64,000 bases of DNA from Apoderus coryli (GCA_911728435.2 OU452198.1:744001-808000); one strand, 5' to 3'. Counted from the first letter of the stretch, positions 45,717-57,884 are shown. Translations and numbers: made by a program. Notes: generated by a model not told the origin, from the sequence alone.

Positions 45717-45906
45717 TTATTTTGAAATGGGATAGGTACAATTATAATTCTTGCAGGCGGGTGCTGACCTACTGGGAGTTTCCCTCATCATAAACTGGTC
45801 AAGGGGCTCCATGATCTCATCTAGGGATCGATGGCACTGTCGATAGTTTCCGAACTCACAAAACAAGCGATGGTTTTTTGTACTTTCCATAGAGGCGCAT
45901 TCAGAC
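45717..45906 (-). CDS. Candidate terminal exon, unknown gene
   Basis: Sixty-odd codons, cysteine-rich (LSECASMESTKNHRLFCEFG ... QCHRSLDEIMEPLDQFMM). A TTAG acceptor sits just upstream and AATAAA overlaps the stop. No homology is recognised and the acceptor lacks a good pyrimidine tract. Confidence 0.2.
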
Positions 45907-46080
45907 AAGCTAACTTAGCTTCTCAGTAAATTTTAGTTAACTGTATAGGAAACAATAATGTTTATTGATTACGTAGCTGTAGGAGTCTGGACAATCTGTC
46001 GGCGTTCAATTTAGCAGATCGGCGCGCTTACCTATAATATAATAACGCAGCAAAATTTTATGAAAATATTTTCAAAACCG

Positions 46081-46618
46081 TGATTTACTACACCAATTGT
46101 GCAAAAAAAACACTAATAAACTTTTTTCTCAAAGTGGTTAATTTCATAGCTACTATTAAAATAATAAAATTAAAAAAAGAACAAGGAAATCAAAATCATT
46201 AAAAATGTTATTTTTGATATACCCCGTATAGTAATCGTAAATTTCGTACTCGAAATTGTAGTTTGGACACAAGCAGACGTTTTTATAAAGAATGACTTTT
46301 TCTTCTAAATCTACAAATAAAAAAGTTTTTGCTCTTCCAAACTCTATCCAATATGTGTAGAGATTGGAAGAGCAAAAACTTTTTTATTTGTAGATTTAGA
46401 AGAAAAAGTCATTCTTGATAAAAACGTCTGCTTCTGTCAAAACTACAAATTCAAATACCAAATTTACAATTACTATACAGGGTATATCAAAAATAATATT
46501 TTTAATGATTTTGATTTTCTTGTTTTTTTAATTTTATTATTTTAATAGTAACTATGAAATTAACCACTTTGAGAAAAAAGTTTATTAGTGTTTTTTGCAC
46601 AATTGGTGTAATAAATCA
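46081..46618. repeat. Large palindrome, arms about 265 bases
   Basis: TGATTTACTACACCAATTGT at 46,081 mirrors ACAATTGGTGTAATAAATCA ending 46,618; the axis is near 46,350. Each arm contains a GATATACC(C)TGTATAG tip and the GCAGACGTTTTTAT block. A further partial copy follows directly (46,625-46,795), and one lies at 44,095-44,285. Confidence 0.85.
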
Positions 46619-46795
46619 CTTTCATAAAATTAAAAAAAAAACAAAAAAATCAAAATCATTAAAAATATTATTTTTGATATACCCTGTATAGTAATCGTAA
46701 ATTTGGTATTTGAAATTGTAGTTTCGATACAAGCAGACGTTTTTATAAAGAATGACTTTTTCTTCTAAATCTACAAATAAAAAAGTTTTGACACA

Positions 46796-48165
46796 TTGTA
46801 TATTATAAAGCCGACAGTGGCGTCAATCGTTGTTAAATAATTTAAATTGATTCTCACGTTATAAGCGCGATATCCAGCGCTATCAACCAGCATCAACCTC
46901 ATCCCAACTGAATAATTACTTTTATAGAATATTCTCGAATAAATAGGGACTTCCTTTATAATAAGTATACAAACGCACTTTAGATTTATTAAGAAATCAT
47001 CAATATATGACTAGGTACCTATTTGTCTATTTTTGTCAACGATATCCAAAATAATTATTTTAATACCTTGGAAAATGAAACAGCCAAGTTAATAACTTCA
47101 ATATACAGGGTGTCCCGAGATAACTTTCATATGAACATACATCGTAAAATGCGAAAATCAACATTATTCTGTAACTTACTTTGTTTCTTTTTATAGATCA
47201 TAATGGACAATTACATTTTTTCAAATGATTTATATTATTGAATTATTTCGATGAAAGTCGAAAAATGGATGAAATGAATTAATTTTTCGACTTCTATTAA
47301 TAAATTTCTAGTAAATTTATTTTTGTGGAGATTCGACTTTTATTTCGTCATTGAGAATCGACAACTCCACTTAAGAATGGACAATTTTTCAAATTATACT
47401 TATATTTGTTTTTCTATATTTATAAATAATAGAAGCAACTACCTGATGTAGTCAGTCATCGCACAGGTTACATTTATAATATCTATGGAGAAAAACTATA
47501 GGTACCTATTGTTTTATTTGGTTTTGGAATGTAAAAGGGCTTGTATTTTATTTTATTAGGTATTATTCATAACCATTGTAAAGAAATAAGAAATTACATA
47601 ATATTTATTAGGGGTGAATTGTAGAAACGAATACATTCTCAATAAAATTGTTATTCTGAAAAGTATATAATTAAATTTTGTGCCAATACCTAAATAAGGG
47701 TATTTACTATTTACAATACGCCTCATTGAAGACAAATATACCTGTTATAGAATGATATTTTTTTCTTCAATATAGGATCTAACTTCTAAATATAAGGTAA
47801 TTTTAAATCAAGCAAATATACAACTTACATCTAAGAGCAACTGTATATTTAAGTTCTTTTGATTTAACTGAAGCATTATTATACTTGCATCAATATTTAT
47901 CTACTATTCTTATTTGAAGATTTGATTTTTTTCCATGTACCTGCATGACTATGACTGACTATGATAACTAAATGAACTCTAAAGGGAGGACTTCCTTTAT
48001 TATATATTATATTTATAGGTAGATTTAAAATAAAATAAATAAATTAATTAATTAAGGCTGTTCTCCCGAGTATAAAACACAAAGGTTTGGCTCGAAGCTG
48101 TTTATAATTTTACTATTGAATATTTTTTTTAAATTTTTGACCAGTTTATAGGCAAAGCTTGGTAC
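46796..48165. other. No clear gene; short repeats
   Basis: TACAGGGTGTCCCGAG at 47,105 is a CAGGGTG-type tip. AACTCCACTTAAGAATGGAC near 47,370 is the motif also present at about 17,270 and 140. Confidence 0.35.
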
Positions 48166-48242
48166 CATGTTTCTATTGCAATAGGTACATTTTTCACAGG
48201 TATCAAATTGTGTAGGTAAAAATGTGTGTTTTTTCAAATGAG
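48166..48242 (-). CDS. Candidate exon with half a C1 zinc finger
   Basis: Reads HLKKHTFLPTQFDTCEKC-TYCNRNM and then GTACCA, a possible donor. H-x12-C-x2-C with F two residues after H is the start of a phorbol-ester/DAG-type C1 domain, and genes often have an intron just after this point. The upstream acceptor is poor and no partner exon was found, so it may be a relic or chance. Confidence 0.28.
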
Positions 48243-49083
48243 CTTTATTCCGTTACAATTTCGAAACTTGAGAAACTAAATCGATACAAACATGTCGAGA
48301 TCCTTCATCTATACAATCGTGAAAAAAAATCCAAAAAATATTGAGAAATAATCACGAAATGGGTTTTGTATTAACGGTGATAGAGGCGTGGCCCACCTAT
48401 TTTACGTATTCAGAACATTTTGCTTTTCTCTTCTAAATCATACAGTAATATTATTTTTATGAGATTTCATATTTTCTAGATATACTTACACACCTACCTC
48501 GTATACGACTGAAAAAATTTAACGTCTGATGGTTGCATTTTAGGTTTTGGACTATGTAGAACTTTTTATGAAGAATAACTTTTTTTCGTAAAATTAATAA
48601 TAAAGAAGTTTCCCATATGCCGACAACTTACGTGGACACACAGTATAATGAGTGCGAACAAAAATCTGTATTGTTATCCTTACTCTAGATAATAGTAAAT
48701 TAAAGACAACAAGAATTATTAAAATATATTGAAAAATGCAGAAATTCGAGCTGGTCAAAATTTGCACAATTTTCACATGACCCTAAGGGACTTTGTGAAG
48801 GACCAATTTCACAATGATTGTTGAAAATTACACACCGGCCGGCAAAGTCTTCTTCTAAAAAAATCTTAGATGTTGCGGGGTGGTCTACGTCTACTTCCAG
48901 AAATATCCGTTGGGGTCTGTCAGACCCCTCCAGGGGGGGGGTTAAAATACCAATTTTATGTCGTTTCTACTGAGTTGATGTTGCTCTAGATGAAAGTTAT
49001 TTTACAGCTAAAATGCTATACTAAAAAATGTCGCAGATGGATATTTTTTTTTTAATAAAATAGAAACAATTAAAAACCAACTA
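48243..49083. other. No gene seen
   Basis: AT-rich. A short G-rich palindrome-like stretch (GGGGTCTGTCAGACCCC) lies near 48,915. Confidence 0.35.
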
Positions 49084-50328
49084 CAGGGTGTCCTGTGGTG
49101 ACGGCCCATTAAAATATTTCGGAGACCACTTTATTTGGAAAATTATATGTATTGCCGAATATAGACTATTCAAATACCAACCGCTTAGCACTTCCGGTTA
49201 TATCGGAAGTTGATAGTGACTTTGTTATTTTAAATAGAACACCCTATATATTATGACATTTTTGGATTCCACATAAGATTCTAGGCCATGTTTTAGGTAT
49301 CATGTTCTATACCTAAATCCAGCCGTTTTTGACATATATCAAGATTTATATGTCAAAACTGACACTTTAGGGCTCAGTAATAATCACACTTTCTTCTCAT
49401 AAAAGAGTCTTTAGTTATCATTTTGCAGGCGATTTCTTATTAAATAAGGTCTCTTTTTTTCGGAAACGTTCGACATTTATTCATACAGGGTGCTCAAAAA
49501 ATTATACTGAAAACGATGTCATAAAAACAGTCGAAATTCAGTTTTTTCGAATGGAACTGGCATTTTTTTTTTTAGTTTTCGAAATATCGGCAATGTAACG
49601 CATTTTTGAGCATTTTCACTATTTTCGTATATTAAACGTCAAATCAAACATCAAAAGTTAATTGTTGTTAATCAAATAGTCGTAATTAATCAGTTATTTT
49701 GAAAGGCATTATTTTTATGGCACATTAAATTAATTAGTCAAAGTAATATACGAGAATAGTGAAAATGCTAAAAAATGTTACATTGCCGATATTTCGCAAA
49801 CTATGCATTTTCGAAATCAGTTACCTATTGGAAAGTTTCTTTAATTTTGAATGATACGTAAGACCTGTTCCATTTGAAAAAACTGACTTTCAACTGTTTT
49901 TATAACATCGTTTTCGGTATAATTTTTTCACCACCCTGTATGAATAAATCAGAAAATGTCGTACGTTCCGGAAAAAGGAGGCCCTACTTAATAAGAAAAC
50001 GCCTGCAAAATGATTACTAAAGACTTCTTTATAAGAAAAAAATGGGATTATTATTGAGCCCTAAAATGTCAGTTTTGACATAAATCTTGATATACGTCCA
50101 AAACGGCTGGGTTTAGGTGTAGGACATGATATATGAAACATGTCAAAAATCTTATGTGGAATCCAAAAATGCTATATTATATAGGGTGTTCTATTTAAAA
50201 TAACAAAGTCACTATCAACTTAGTACTAAGCGGTTGGTATTATGATATTTGAATAGACCATATTGGGCAATACATATACCAAAATTTCTCCGAAATATTT
50301 TAATGGGGCGTCACCATAGGACACCCTG
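49084..50328. mobile_element. Giant foldback element with three concentric inverted ends
   Basis: A 1245-bp element with TA flanks; outer tips CAGGGTGTCCT and AGGACACCCTG. The two ~600-base halves mirror each other around about 49,710. Inside lie a second mirrored pair (AGAACACCCTATATA at 49,237 against its complement at 50,178) and a third (CAGGGTGCTC at 49,486 against CACCACCCTG ending 49,938). No ORF. Confidence 0.85.
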
Positions 50329-50529
50329 TATATTCACCATCTTGATTATTGGCGAATGCGCGACATCACCTGGCAGACATAGCCTTCTGAACTAGACAAA
50401 TCAATATAGCAGAGAAACAAAAATTAATATAAAACTTTATTTTGCTAACAATAAAAGGTAAGAAAACTTAACTTTTTGTAACAATAAACGAAAATATTTA
50501 TTAAATTAAACGTAATGGCTCAATGTTTT

Positions 50530-53500
50530 CTATATCCATTTCATATCATCGCAAATTCGTACGATCTGCTTAATCTTCTCTTTCACTCCCGGAGCATTAA
50601 CGCTCATCATCTCCTTAAACGCTTCGGGTTCTGGCGTTTCCAGCACTACATTAGTTCCGGCTCCTTTTTCCCGTTTCGAAACACACGTAAATAGAAAAGC
50701 ATGCCCCAGTTGTCCATTTTGGAGATCTCCTTTCAACTCCTCTAAATAACTGTCATATGTAAACGCTGTTGAGTCCGTTTTCAGTTCCTTTAGAGCCTCA
50801 ATAAAGTGATCGTAGTAATATCGCAATAAATATTCAAAATCTGTGTCGAGAACTGAGGATTGTACACTAGTGAATAGGAAAAATAGTACATCAGCAGCTG
50901 CTGATCTATAACAAGTTGTTTGAAAATCCAGGATTTTAACATCGTTAGTTTGTGGATTTATCATAAAATTAGTCACCCAGAAATCGTTGTGAGAAATTGT
51001 TTTCCACGCTTCTGCTGGTTTAACACTAGACGGTGCATGATCTAACACGCTCTCTATTTTTGGTATTAAATGCTGAAATGCCTGGTCCTCCTTAAAGGCT
51101 CCGATAAAGTCTTGGAATATGGTGAAGCCACCTTTTTTAGCACCCGGAGGCGGTCCGACCTGCATTGGTCTGATGTTTGCTATTATCTTATCTGTGAATA
51201 GTTTTGGATTGCTGAGTTTTATAGCTATTGGCAGTGCGTGGAATTTTGCTAAAGTTTTTAGCAGAATTTTAGACGTTTCTAAGTCAAGGCCTTCATGTCT
51301 ATCGTAGAGTTTGTAATCTGAAAAAGATGAGAAATATATTTTAGACAGAAAACTTCCACCGGAATGTAGTGTGTTAGTCGGCGATGAAGGAGGCAAGGCG
51401 TTATTGTTGACTACTACATACCAAATGGGTGAAAGATATAGACCGGTATCCCGATTTACGTTAAGTTTAAGCAAAGGGCTGTATACAGGGTGAGTCACGA
51501 GGAACTGTACATACTTCTACCATAAGTAAAGGCACGTTAGGGGATTATCAAATAACCATTAAAAAATGTCTCCTTGTTTTGATTATTAATATACAGGGTA
51601 ATTTATGGATCTTCACCAAAACAATGTTTCGTCATATCTTTTCAATGATTAAGTCGATTTGTCTCATTTTTTTATAAAAGTGGGTATTGGTGTCTGGCAA
51701 CTAACTGACATACTCGGAATCGAAAAAATTCAGGTCCGTCTTCGAGAAAATTTGTGGGACTGCTTCATATTCCACGCTTCACCCTGTATATGATTTTTCA
51801 AAAATCCGATATAATTTTTTCAGAGAGCATAAATAGACAGTCAGACCTGGGTATTTGATTTTTTTGTTACACTCACCTCACATTTCAAATTAAAGATTCA
51901 TTTTAGAGCCAAATTGAAAATTGGCAATAATGAAATATCTTACTGTATAATAATGTTTAGTTATTAAAAAGAAATTTTCAAAAATAGACAGAAACGACAC
52001 ACTCAGTCCTCCAGTATGGTAAATACCATAATTTGGATTGATTTACAGGGCCGGATTTAAAAATCGGGCATATATGATTCATCCCAATAATTCACCCTGT
52101 ATGTAACTTTTTCCACCCGTTATAGACAGAAAACAGATAAAAAATGATTGTAATAACCTAGTTTTCTTATTTGTTTAAGGAAAACTCATTTGTCTAATTA
52201 TTTTAATCCGAATGAAATGAACAAGCCAGGGAAATGTTTATTCATAAATTAAGAAATAAATAAAAAACAATAACCATACAATAAAACAGTTTTAACAATG
52301 TGGAACAAAGTAAAAAACAATTTAATAAACATTACGATTATAAAACACAACAGCTCATTAACAGAATTATTCACTGTTGCAATATTACCAGAAATGACAC
52401 ACTGACAATCAGAAAGTCCATTACACATTTAAACATTCGTCAAGAAAATTGTATTAAGGCAGATGGATTTCATTTTGAACATCTTTTATAATTGTAACAA
52501 GTATCTAAGTTAAATAAAATTATAGAATCTTTTAAGGAAATAGGACCTGAGGATAGGATTGGTCGCACTCATTTAATAAAGCATACAATTGAGCTAACAG
52601 ATAATAAACCTTTCAAGCAGAGGCAATATCCCCTGTCTCCCGCGATGCAGAAGCATCTGGACAAAGAAATCGATGAACTTTTGGATATGGGTGTTATTCG
52701 CCTCAACCTGGATGCGATCCTCCAATACCTGACAATGTTAGTGAAATTACACCAGGGAAATTACTTCACCAAATGTCACCGATTCCAAAAACCAGTGCGA
52801 CCGTAGCAGTCAAAAAACGTGGAAGGCAGCTTGCAACCATTTTGAATACTGTGGAACGAATTGAGCACCAAAAAAATAGATCTACGATAAAACAGCTAAG
52901 AAAAGACTCGAAAGAAATTAATAGGTACAATTGAAAAAAATGGAATGAAACACCAGGTTAAAAGATGTGATTCAGGAAAAAAAGGAAAGAACCGCAAAGT
53001 TAACACATCTGATTCTGACGATGGAAGTCCTATAGTTTTCCAAGAAAGTGATATGTCAGCGAAAGAATGGGATGAAAATAAGTGTGCAGGTTGCGGTGAA
53101 AACTATTTCGAAACATTCAGAACCGATGACTGGGTGAAATGTTGCAGATGCACAAGTTAGTTTCATTCTGATTGTTCTAAATATGACGCTTTTTGTGATT
53201 ATGTGGAAAACTACAAAGCAAAATTCTCTTAAGTTATTTTTTTTAATTTTGCTATTTTGTATATTAGAATAGAATGTTATTTTTCTATGGTCGGTCTTAC
53301 TCGTATTGGATGGACGATCTAACCCGGAACACGGGTTAGACCGATCACTTGCAATGTTTCGTGTTATTAAATAAAAAACTGAACTCACTACTTGTTTTTG
53401 TCACTTTTGGTACTAAATTACAACCCTGAACCTCTGAGCTAGTGAAGTTTGAGAGGCAAAATACCTTTTTAACTGTCTTTCACCCAATATTCAAATCATG

Positions 53501-55160
53501 CATTTCCTTCTTACGGTTTTTGCTACAGGATAAAATGAAATGACAAGTCAAATTGCATCAAAAATTGTGAACGAAGTGAAGGTGCGGTAGATTGAGATAC
53601 GTTGAAAGATAATAAAAAAAATATCGAAAACTGTCGTGTTTTCAAGTTACTCTGCAAAATTATTAAAGTTCGTAGGTACACCCTGTGTACAATATTGTTT
53701 ACCTTTCAAATATTCTAGCACAACTACAGCTGTCTCATCCACTATATCAGGTGTGTCTGTCAAATTCAATCTGCCACCATAATATTTTGGATAGAACGAC
53801 GTGTAACCAGTTACGCCGCGTTCTTTCTCGAAATTTTCAAATAAAGGCACCAAATCTCTGTACCAAACGATCTCAGTGAGGAAGTTGGTTACGGAAAATG
53901 CTATTTTGCCTAAAACACAGAAATGATTAGATTAGGTAAATAAATTAAATTAAATTAAATACGGCAGAACAACACAACACACCGAATGAATTGATATTAC
54001 AGGTTTTGGCTCAATTCAAACTAAACCCTCAAGTGTCTACTCGAAATTTGGATCCCGAAACTGATATCTGATATCACAAGATGAATTAAGAAAAAATTAA
54101 AGTATCTGTTAAAGAAAAAAAAAATTTCCGCTACAAAATAGTAAGTTTTCCTTTTCTCTCAACGTCGTCAAGGGGTATCGTTGATTTTCCTAGACTTCAT
54201 GTGATCCATGTAAAAATAGGGTTATTCTTTCGTAGTGATTGATCTGAACAAGTGAATGTGAGTAAACTGAATGTGATTATACTGAACTGAATATTTGGCG
54301 AAACCGAAAGATCATCTTTTTTGTGATTGTCTTTCACTTAACCTCGAAATCTTGTGAAAACAAAAAAATCTGCTCTGAAAACTGGAAAATTATTTCTTCC
54401 ATGATATTATTATCCATGTTTTAAACTTTTACAATTCATTGGTTTGATTCGAAATCATATTCCAATTATTATCTCTCAATATTCAATACTTTTAGAGGTT
54501 AACTGTTAACTGAACGAACTAACCGGTACCTAGAGGTTGATCAGTAAGCGAAAAGGGGGGTAGGAATTTTAATCAGTTTGGTTGAAGTGACCGATGTCGA
54601 AAGAATACGCACAATCGTGAATGAACTGACAATTTTCAGATTGTTCACTTAGTTCAGTACGAAAGAATAACCCTATTGTCGATGTACCTACTGATACACG
54701 ATCTGTCATGTGTGTCGTGTGTCAGACATATGCCTGGCTACGCTAAAACTAAATACTGTTATTTTGTGGTCTTGACTAGTATTTCGTCAATATTTATTGT
54801 TCGAGCCATAAGGATGGCAAAGTTACCGAAATGTCGGTATAGAATAAATTGGGTTTTATTACATTTCCCCCCACCAAAATCATCACTATTAAACAAAAGA
54901 GACATTTCAAAAACACAATTATATTTTATATTGTCTTACCCTTTTGTGAGGTCGCCTGGGGGTACAAATTTAGCTATCGTTTCGACAGTATCAATCTTGT
55001 CACCACGTTTTACTTTCAAATCCACTTTCAGCACCAAACTGACGTAATTATCCCCGGGGGCTGTGACTGCTCGTGCATTTTGGTCAATAACTTCCCCAGG
55101 TAAATAATCTTTCACCAGTTGATTGACATTTTCAATTTTTAACTTAGTCTCATCAAACAT
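50530..55160 (-). CDS. CHK/EcKL kinase-like protein, three exons
   Basis: Exons: 55160-54940, 53909-53703, 51317-50530. Members of this insect family are predicted to phosphorylate small alcohols such as ecdysteroids or choline-like compounds and are linked to detoxification. Seen: DNYVSLVLKVDLKVKRGD (N-lobe), FVPPGDLTK, FLTEIVWYRDLVPLFENF, GLDLETSKILLKTLAKFHAL, the catalytic loop SHNDFWVTNFMI (H-x-D-x4-N), DFQ in VKILDFQTTCYR (metal site), and a helical C-terminus with DVLFFLFTS. Exons 2 and 3 join in phase at VLEYLK|DYKLYD. Exon 1 ends in phase 2 while exon 2 needs phase 1; one extra G in the GGG before the GTAAGA donor would explain this. An upstream GTG-initiated extension is less likely than ATG 55160. 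Intron 1 holds a MITE, intron 2 several TE relics. It may be a pseudogene if the extra base is real. Confidence 0.82.
51484..52110. repeat. CAGGGTG-type termini in EcKL intron 2
   Basis: TACAGGGTGAGTCACG (51,485), TACAGGGTAATTTATGG (51,593), GCTTCACCCTGTATATG (51,779) and ATTCACCCTGTATG (52,091) look like ends of nested small Tc1/mariner-type elements. I cannot pair them confidently. Confidence 0.4.
52300..52491 (+). pseudogene. Probable mariner transposase C-terminus
   Basis: ITHLNIRQENCIKADGFHFE-HLL resembles the NGSHFQHLL ending of DD41D transposases; the rest of the open frame is poorly conserved. 5' truncated. Confidence 0.4.
52500..52705 (+). pseudogene. Ty3/gypsy reverse transcriptase fragment
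   Basis: HTIELTDNKPFKQRQYPLSP, MQKHLDKEIDELLDMGVIR is the N-terminal edge of Ty3/gypsy RT (HxIxT.D.xPIxQRxYPxSP...VIxxSxS). It stops abruptly at the next element. Confidence 0.75.
52710..53225 (+). pseudogene. C-terminal relic of a pogo/Tigger-type transposase
   Basis: NVSEITPGKLLHQMSPIPKT and KKRGRQLATILNT are followed, after stops, by a zinc-finger-like tail CAGCGENYFETFRTDDWVKC-CRC ... HSDCSKYDAFCDY. Such a tail ends many arthropod DDE-1/CENP-B-like transposases. No DDE core remains. Confidence 0.5.
54219..54673. mobile_element. MITE in EcKL intron 1
   Basis: A 455-bp element with inverted tips GGGTTATTCTTTCGTA and TACGAAAGAATAACCC, flanked by TA. It has no ORF. A truncated second copy lies at 56,520-56,934. 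Confidence 0.82.
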
Positions 55161-55558
55161 TGTTCCAAACTTGTAATATAAAATCTTATCAGCAATTATT
55201 GTTGAACAGTTGCACGTTAGTGATAACACACTGAGCTATTTACTTATAATATTATAGAAGTTATGAGTGATACGAGTATTTATATTAATAATCTTCGTAA
55301 ACATAGGTACGAGTACCTATTTATCTGTAAAAGTATGCCATAGAAAAGTACTACTCGTAATAATAATTATTAGTTTGATAAAACTCAAACCGTATAAGTA
55401 CGTAACAACATATTTTAATTCACTTAAAATATGTACCTACATACTTCATGGATCGATATCTCAAAAAGCAAACATGGAATTGTGTTGCAAACATTTTTGA
55501 GATATTTGCAGTTTTAAATTTTAAAGCTGCAGACTCGTGGAATTGACAGTTTCTTCAT

Positions 55559-56228
55559 CTAAGGTTGCCAACTGACAACTGACTTTTAATGGTTAAAATT
55601 TTTGTGTATTACCATTGTCTTTATAAACAGATATTTTAGACCAAACTCAAAGCGAAAATTTGTTTTTAAAAAGTATTCCATACTTGGTCTACAAAATCTG
55701 CTATATAAAGTTAATGTGCATAATAACGCTTAGTGTCAGAGAAATAATTAAAGTCATTTGTACAAGGGACAACAAAAATGCAAATTCTAGGCATTAACAA
55801 AAGATCACATTTTCGTCAAAATAACACATCAATTATAGTAGTAAATCTTAATTCCAAAATTAAATCGATGGAAATCGATAAAGGCGTTTAGAAATTATTC
55901 AGAAAAAACGATATTAATTTGAGAATTTTAGCGCCCTGTAGAGGCACATCGAAGCAACATGACATACCCTATTTGCCTCGATTGGCTTATTTTTAGTTGA
56001 GGAATTTGTAGTTAAGCGTTGTAGTCATTTCATGAACACCTACATCTACATCTACTTAAATAAATACTATTTTTCACTACCCATTTTTTACAGTAACCCC
56101 GTTATTATGCTCATCAACTTTTTATAGCAGATTTTGTAGACCAAGTACGGAATACTTTTTCAAACAAATTTTATGTGCGAATATTTTTGTTTGTCCTACC
56201 TCAAAATTGTATGGTCTGGCAACCTTAG
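55559..56228. mobile_element. Foldback MITE upstream of EcKL
   Basis: Tips CTAAGGTTGCCA and TGGCAACCTTAG; inner arms (ACTTGGTCTACAAAATCTGC near 55,683 against GCAGATTTTGTAGACCAAGT near 56,130). 670 bp, no ORF. A related GGTCTGGCAACCCTAG tip lies at 56,260. Confidence 0.75.
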
Positions 56229-56519
56229 TTGTAGAGAAACATCTACATCAAATTTTCTGGTCTGGCAACCCTAGTTCGGGTGAAATAAACTAACAGAGGG
56301 GAACTTTTATGTAAAAGAGGAGAATTTTGATTATCATTCATAAATCGTACTTCAAAGTTTGGCCACCAGAGTCCAGCACCTGCCGGTACATAGCGCTGAC
56401 AGACTATCCTTTTAAAGATAATGATAATACCTAAATAACATTTAAACACCTATTTACAATAGTTTCTCATATTATTTAAGCGCACGCCCCTGGCAAACAA
56501 CAATAACAAAAATAAAAAC

Positions 56520-56934
56520 GGTTAATGATTTGATCCGAACAAGTGAATGGATTATATTGAACTGAATATTTGTCGAAACCGAAAGATAATCTTTTTTGTG
56601 ATTAGTCTTTCACTTAACCTCGAAAACTTGTGAAAACAACCAAATCTGCTCTGAAAACTGGGAAATTATTTCTTAGATGATATTATTATTATCCATGTTT
56701 TAAACTTTTACAACTTATTCGTTTGATTCGAAATCATATTCCAAGCATTAGAAATTATTATCTCTCAATATTCAATAGTTTTAGAGGTTAACTGATGAAA
56801 CTAACCGTTACCTAGAGGTGATAAGTAAGCGGCAAGTTGGGTAGGAATTGAATCAGTTGGATGTCGAAAGAATACGCAAAATCGTGAAAGAACTTTTCAG
56901 ATTGTTCACTTAGTTCAGTACGAAAGAATAACGC
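56520..56934. mobile_element. Truncated second copy of the 54.2-kb MITE
   Basis: Collinear with 54,235-54,673 but the left tip is missing; the right tip reads TACGAAAGAATAACGC. About 90 percent alike by eye. Confidence 0.8.
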
Positions 56935-57036
56935 TATCAGCAAAAAAAAATTAAGTTGTAACAACTCAATCTAGACGAAAAACTTTCAGTAGGTAGGTAC
57001 CAAATTTTAGCAATTAAAAAATAATTTTTGTCCGTT

Positions 57037-57280
57037 AATGATTGATAATAAAGATATTAATTTATGGGTACTTACATTATACACAGATCAATACAGTAGA
57101 TAAAATATCTTCAACACACTTGTTGGTAGGAATTTAGTTATTAGTCAGAGACAAACAATTAAAATCACAATCTAGGTATGTGCCTATTATAATCACGATA
57201 ACGATGATTCTGTTCAACTGTTCAACAGCATAATACTGTTGTTCGCTGATAATACGTTAATTTGCTATTATATCGAGACA
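57037..57280. repeat. Dispersed repeat shared with 42,090-42,330
   Basis: See that entry. The following 57,285-57,350 is a GC-richer patch (GGAATGATCGGCCTTGG) with no assigned role. Confidence 0.5.
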
Positions 57281-57884
57281 ATGGGAATGATCGGCCTTGG
57301 CATCGTGGATCGGAGGCGTGTGTGTCGCTGTTTGGAGTGTTGTATTTATTTCATAGAGATTTATTATTTATTGTCTTAGATTAGATGAAAGATGAAATGT
57401 GTTATAGAGCGTTAGACGAAAGTTCCTCTAATAGATTTATGTTCTTGAAAATTTGTAAAAAGAGAAAGCTATAAAAGCAAACTCACTAGGTAGAATCCAA
57501 AATACTAACAAATATGTAAATCAGTAATGCCTAATTGCACCGTTGTTCTTAAGCCCATCTTAACTACTTAAGTAGACTTAACAGAGAGAATTATACATTG
57601 GATTTGCGTTGTACCGTTGAGTTTTAGGTGTTAAGTCATACCTACTTAATTTAAGCCCAGAAGGGGCTAGGCTTATAGTAGTGCGAACTTAAATTTAGGC
57701 ACAGGTAAATGTGTATTTAAGTTTGTACCTACCTAGCTGGTGATTTGCAGAAAATAATAAAATTATTAGATGGGTACTTATTTATTAAAGCGATTAACTT
57801 TGGGTATTTCCCACATAATTCCTCAATTGGCGTATTTTGTATTTGCCATTTGCTGGTTTCACCTACATCGAAAGGTAAATATCG

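Noticed and set aside
47824..47875. Minus-strand ATG exon followed by GTAAGT
   Set aside because: Sixteen codons of low complexity (MLQLNQKNLNIQLLLD); a donor alone in AT-rich DNA is expected by chance.
53024..53045. CTGACGA as a further hammerhead
   Set aside because: Inside former coding sequence (SDSDDGSP), without a GAAAC partner.
52945..53160. Small PHD-like zinc-finger protein
   Set aside because: The CAGCGENYFE...CCRC frame is the tail of a decayed pogo/Tigger-type transposase, with the preceding tail region also present in broken frames.
54676..55103. Plus-strand ORFs opposite EcKL exon 1
   Set aside because: Antisense shadows of the kinase-like exon.
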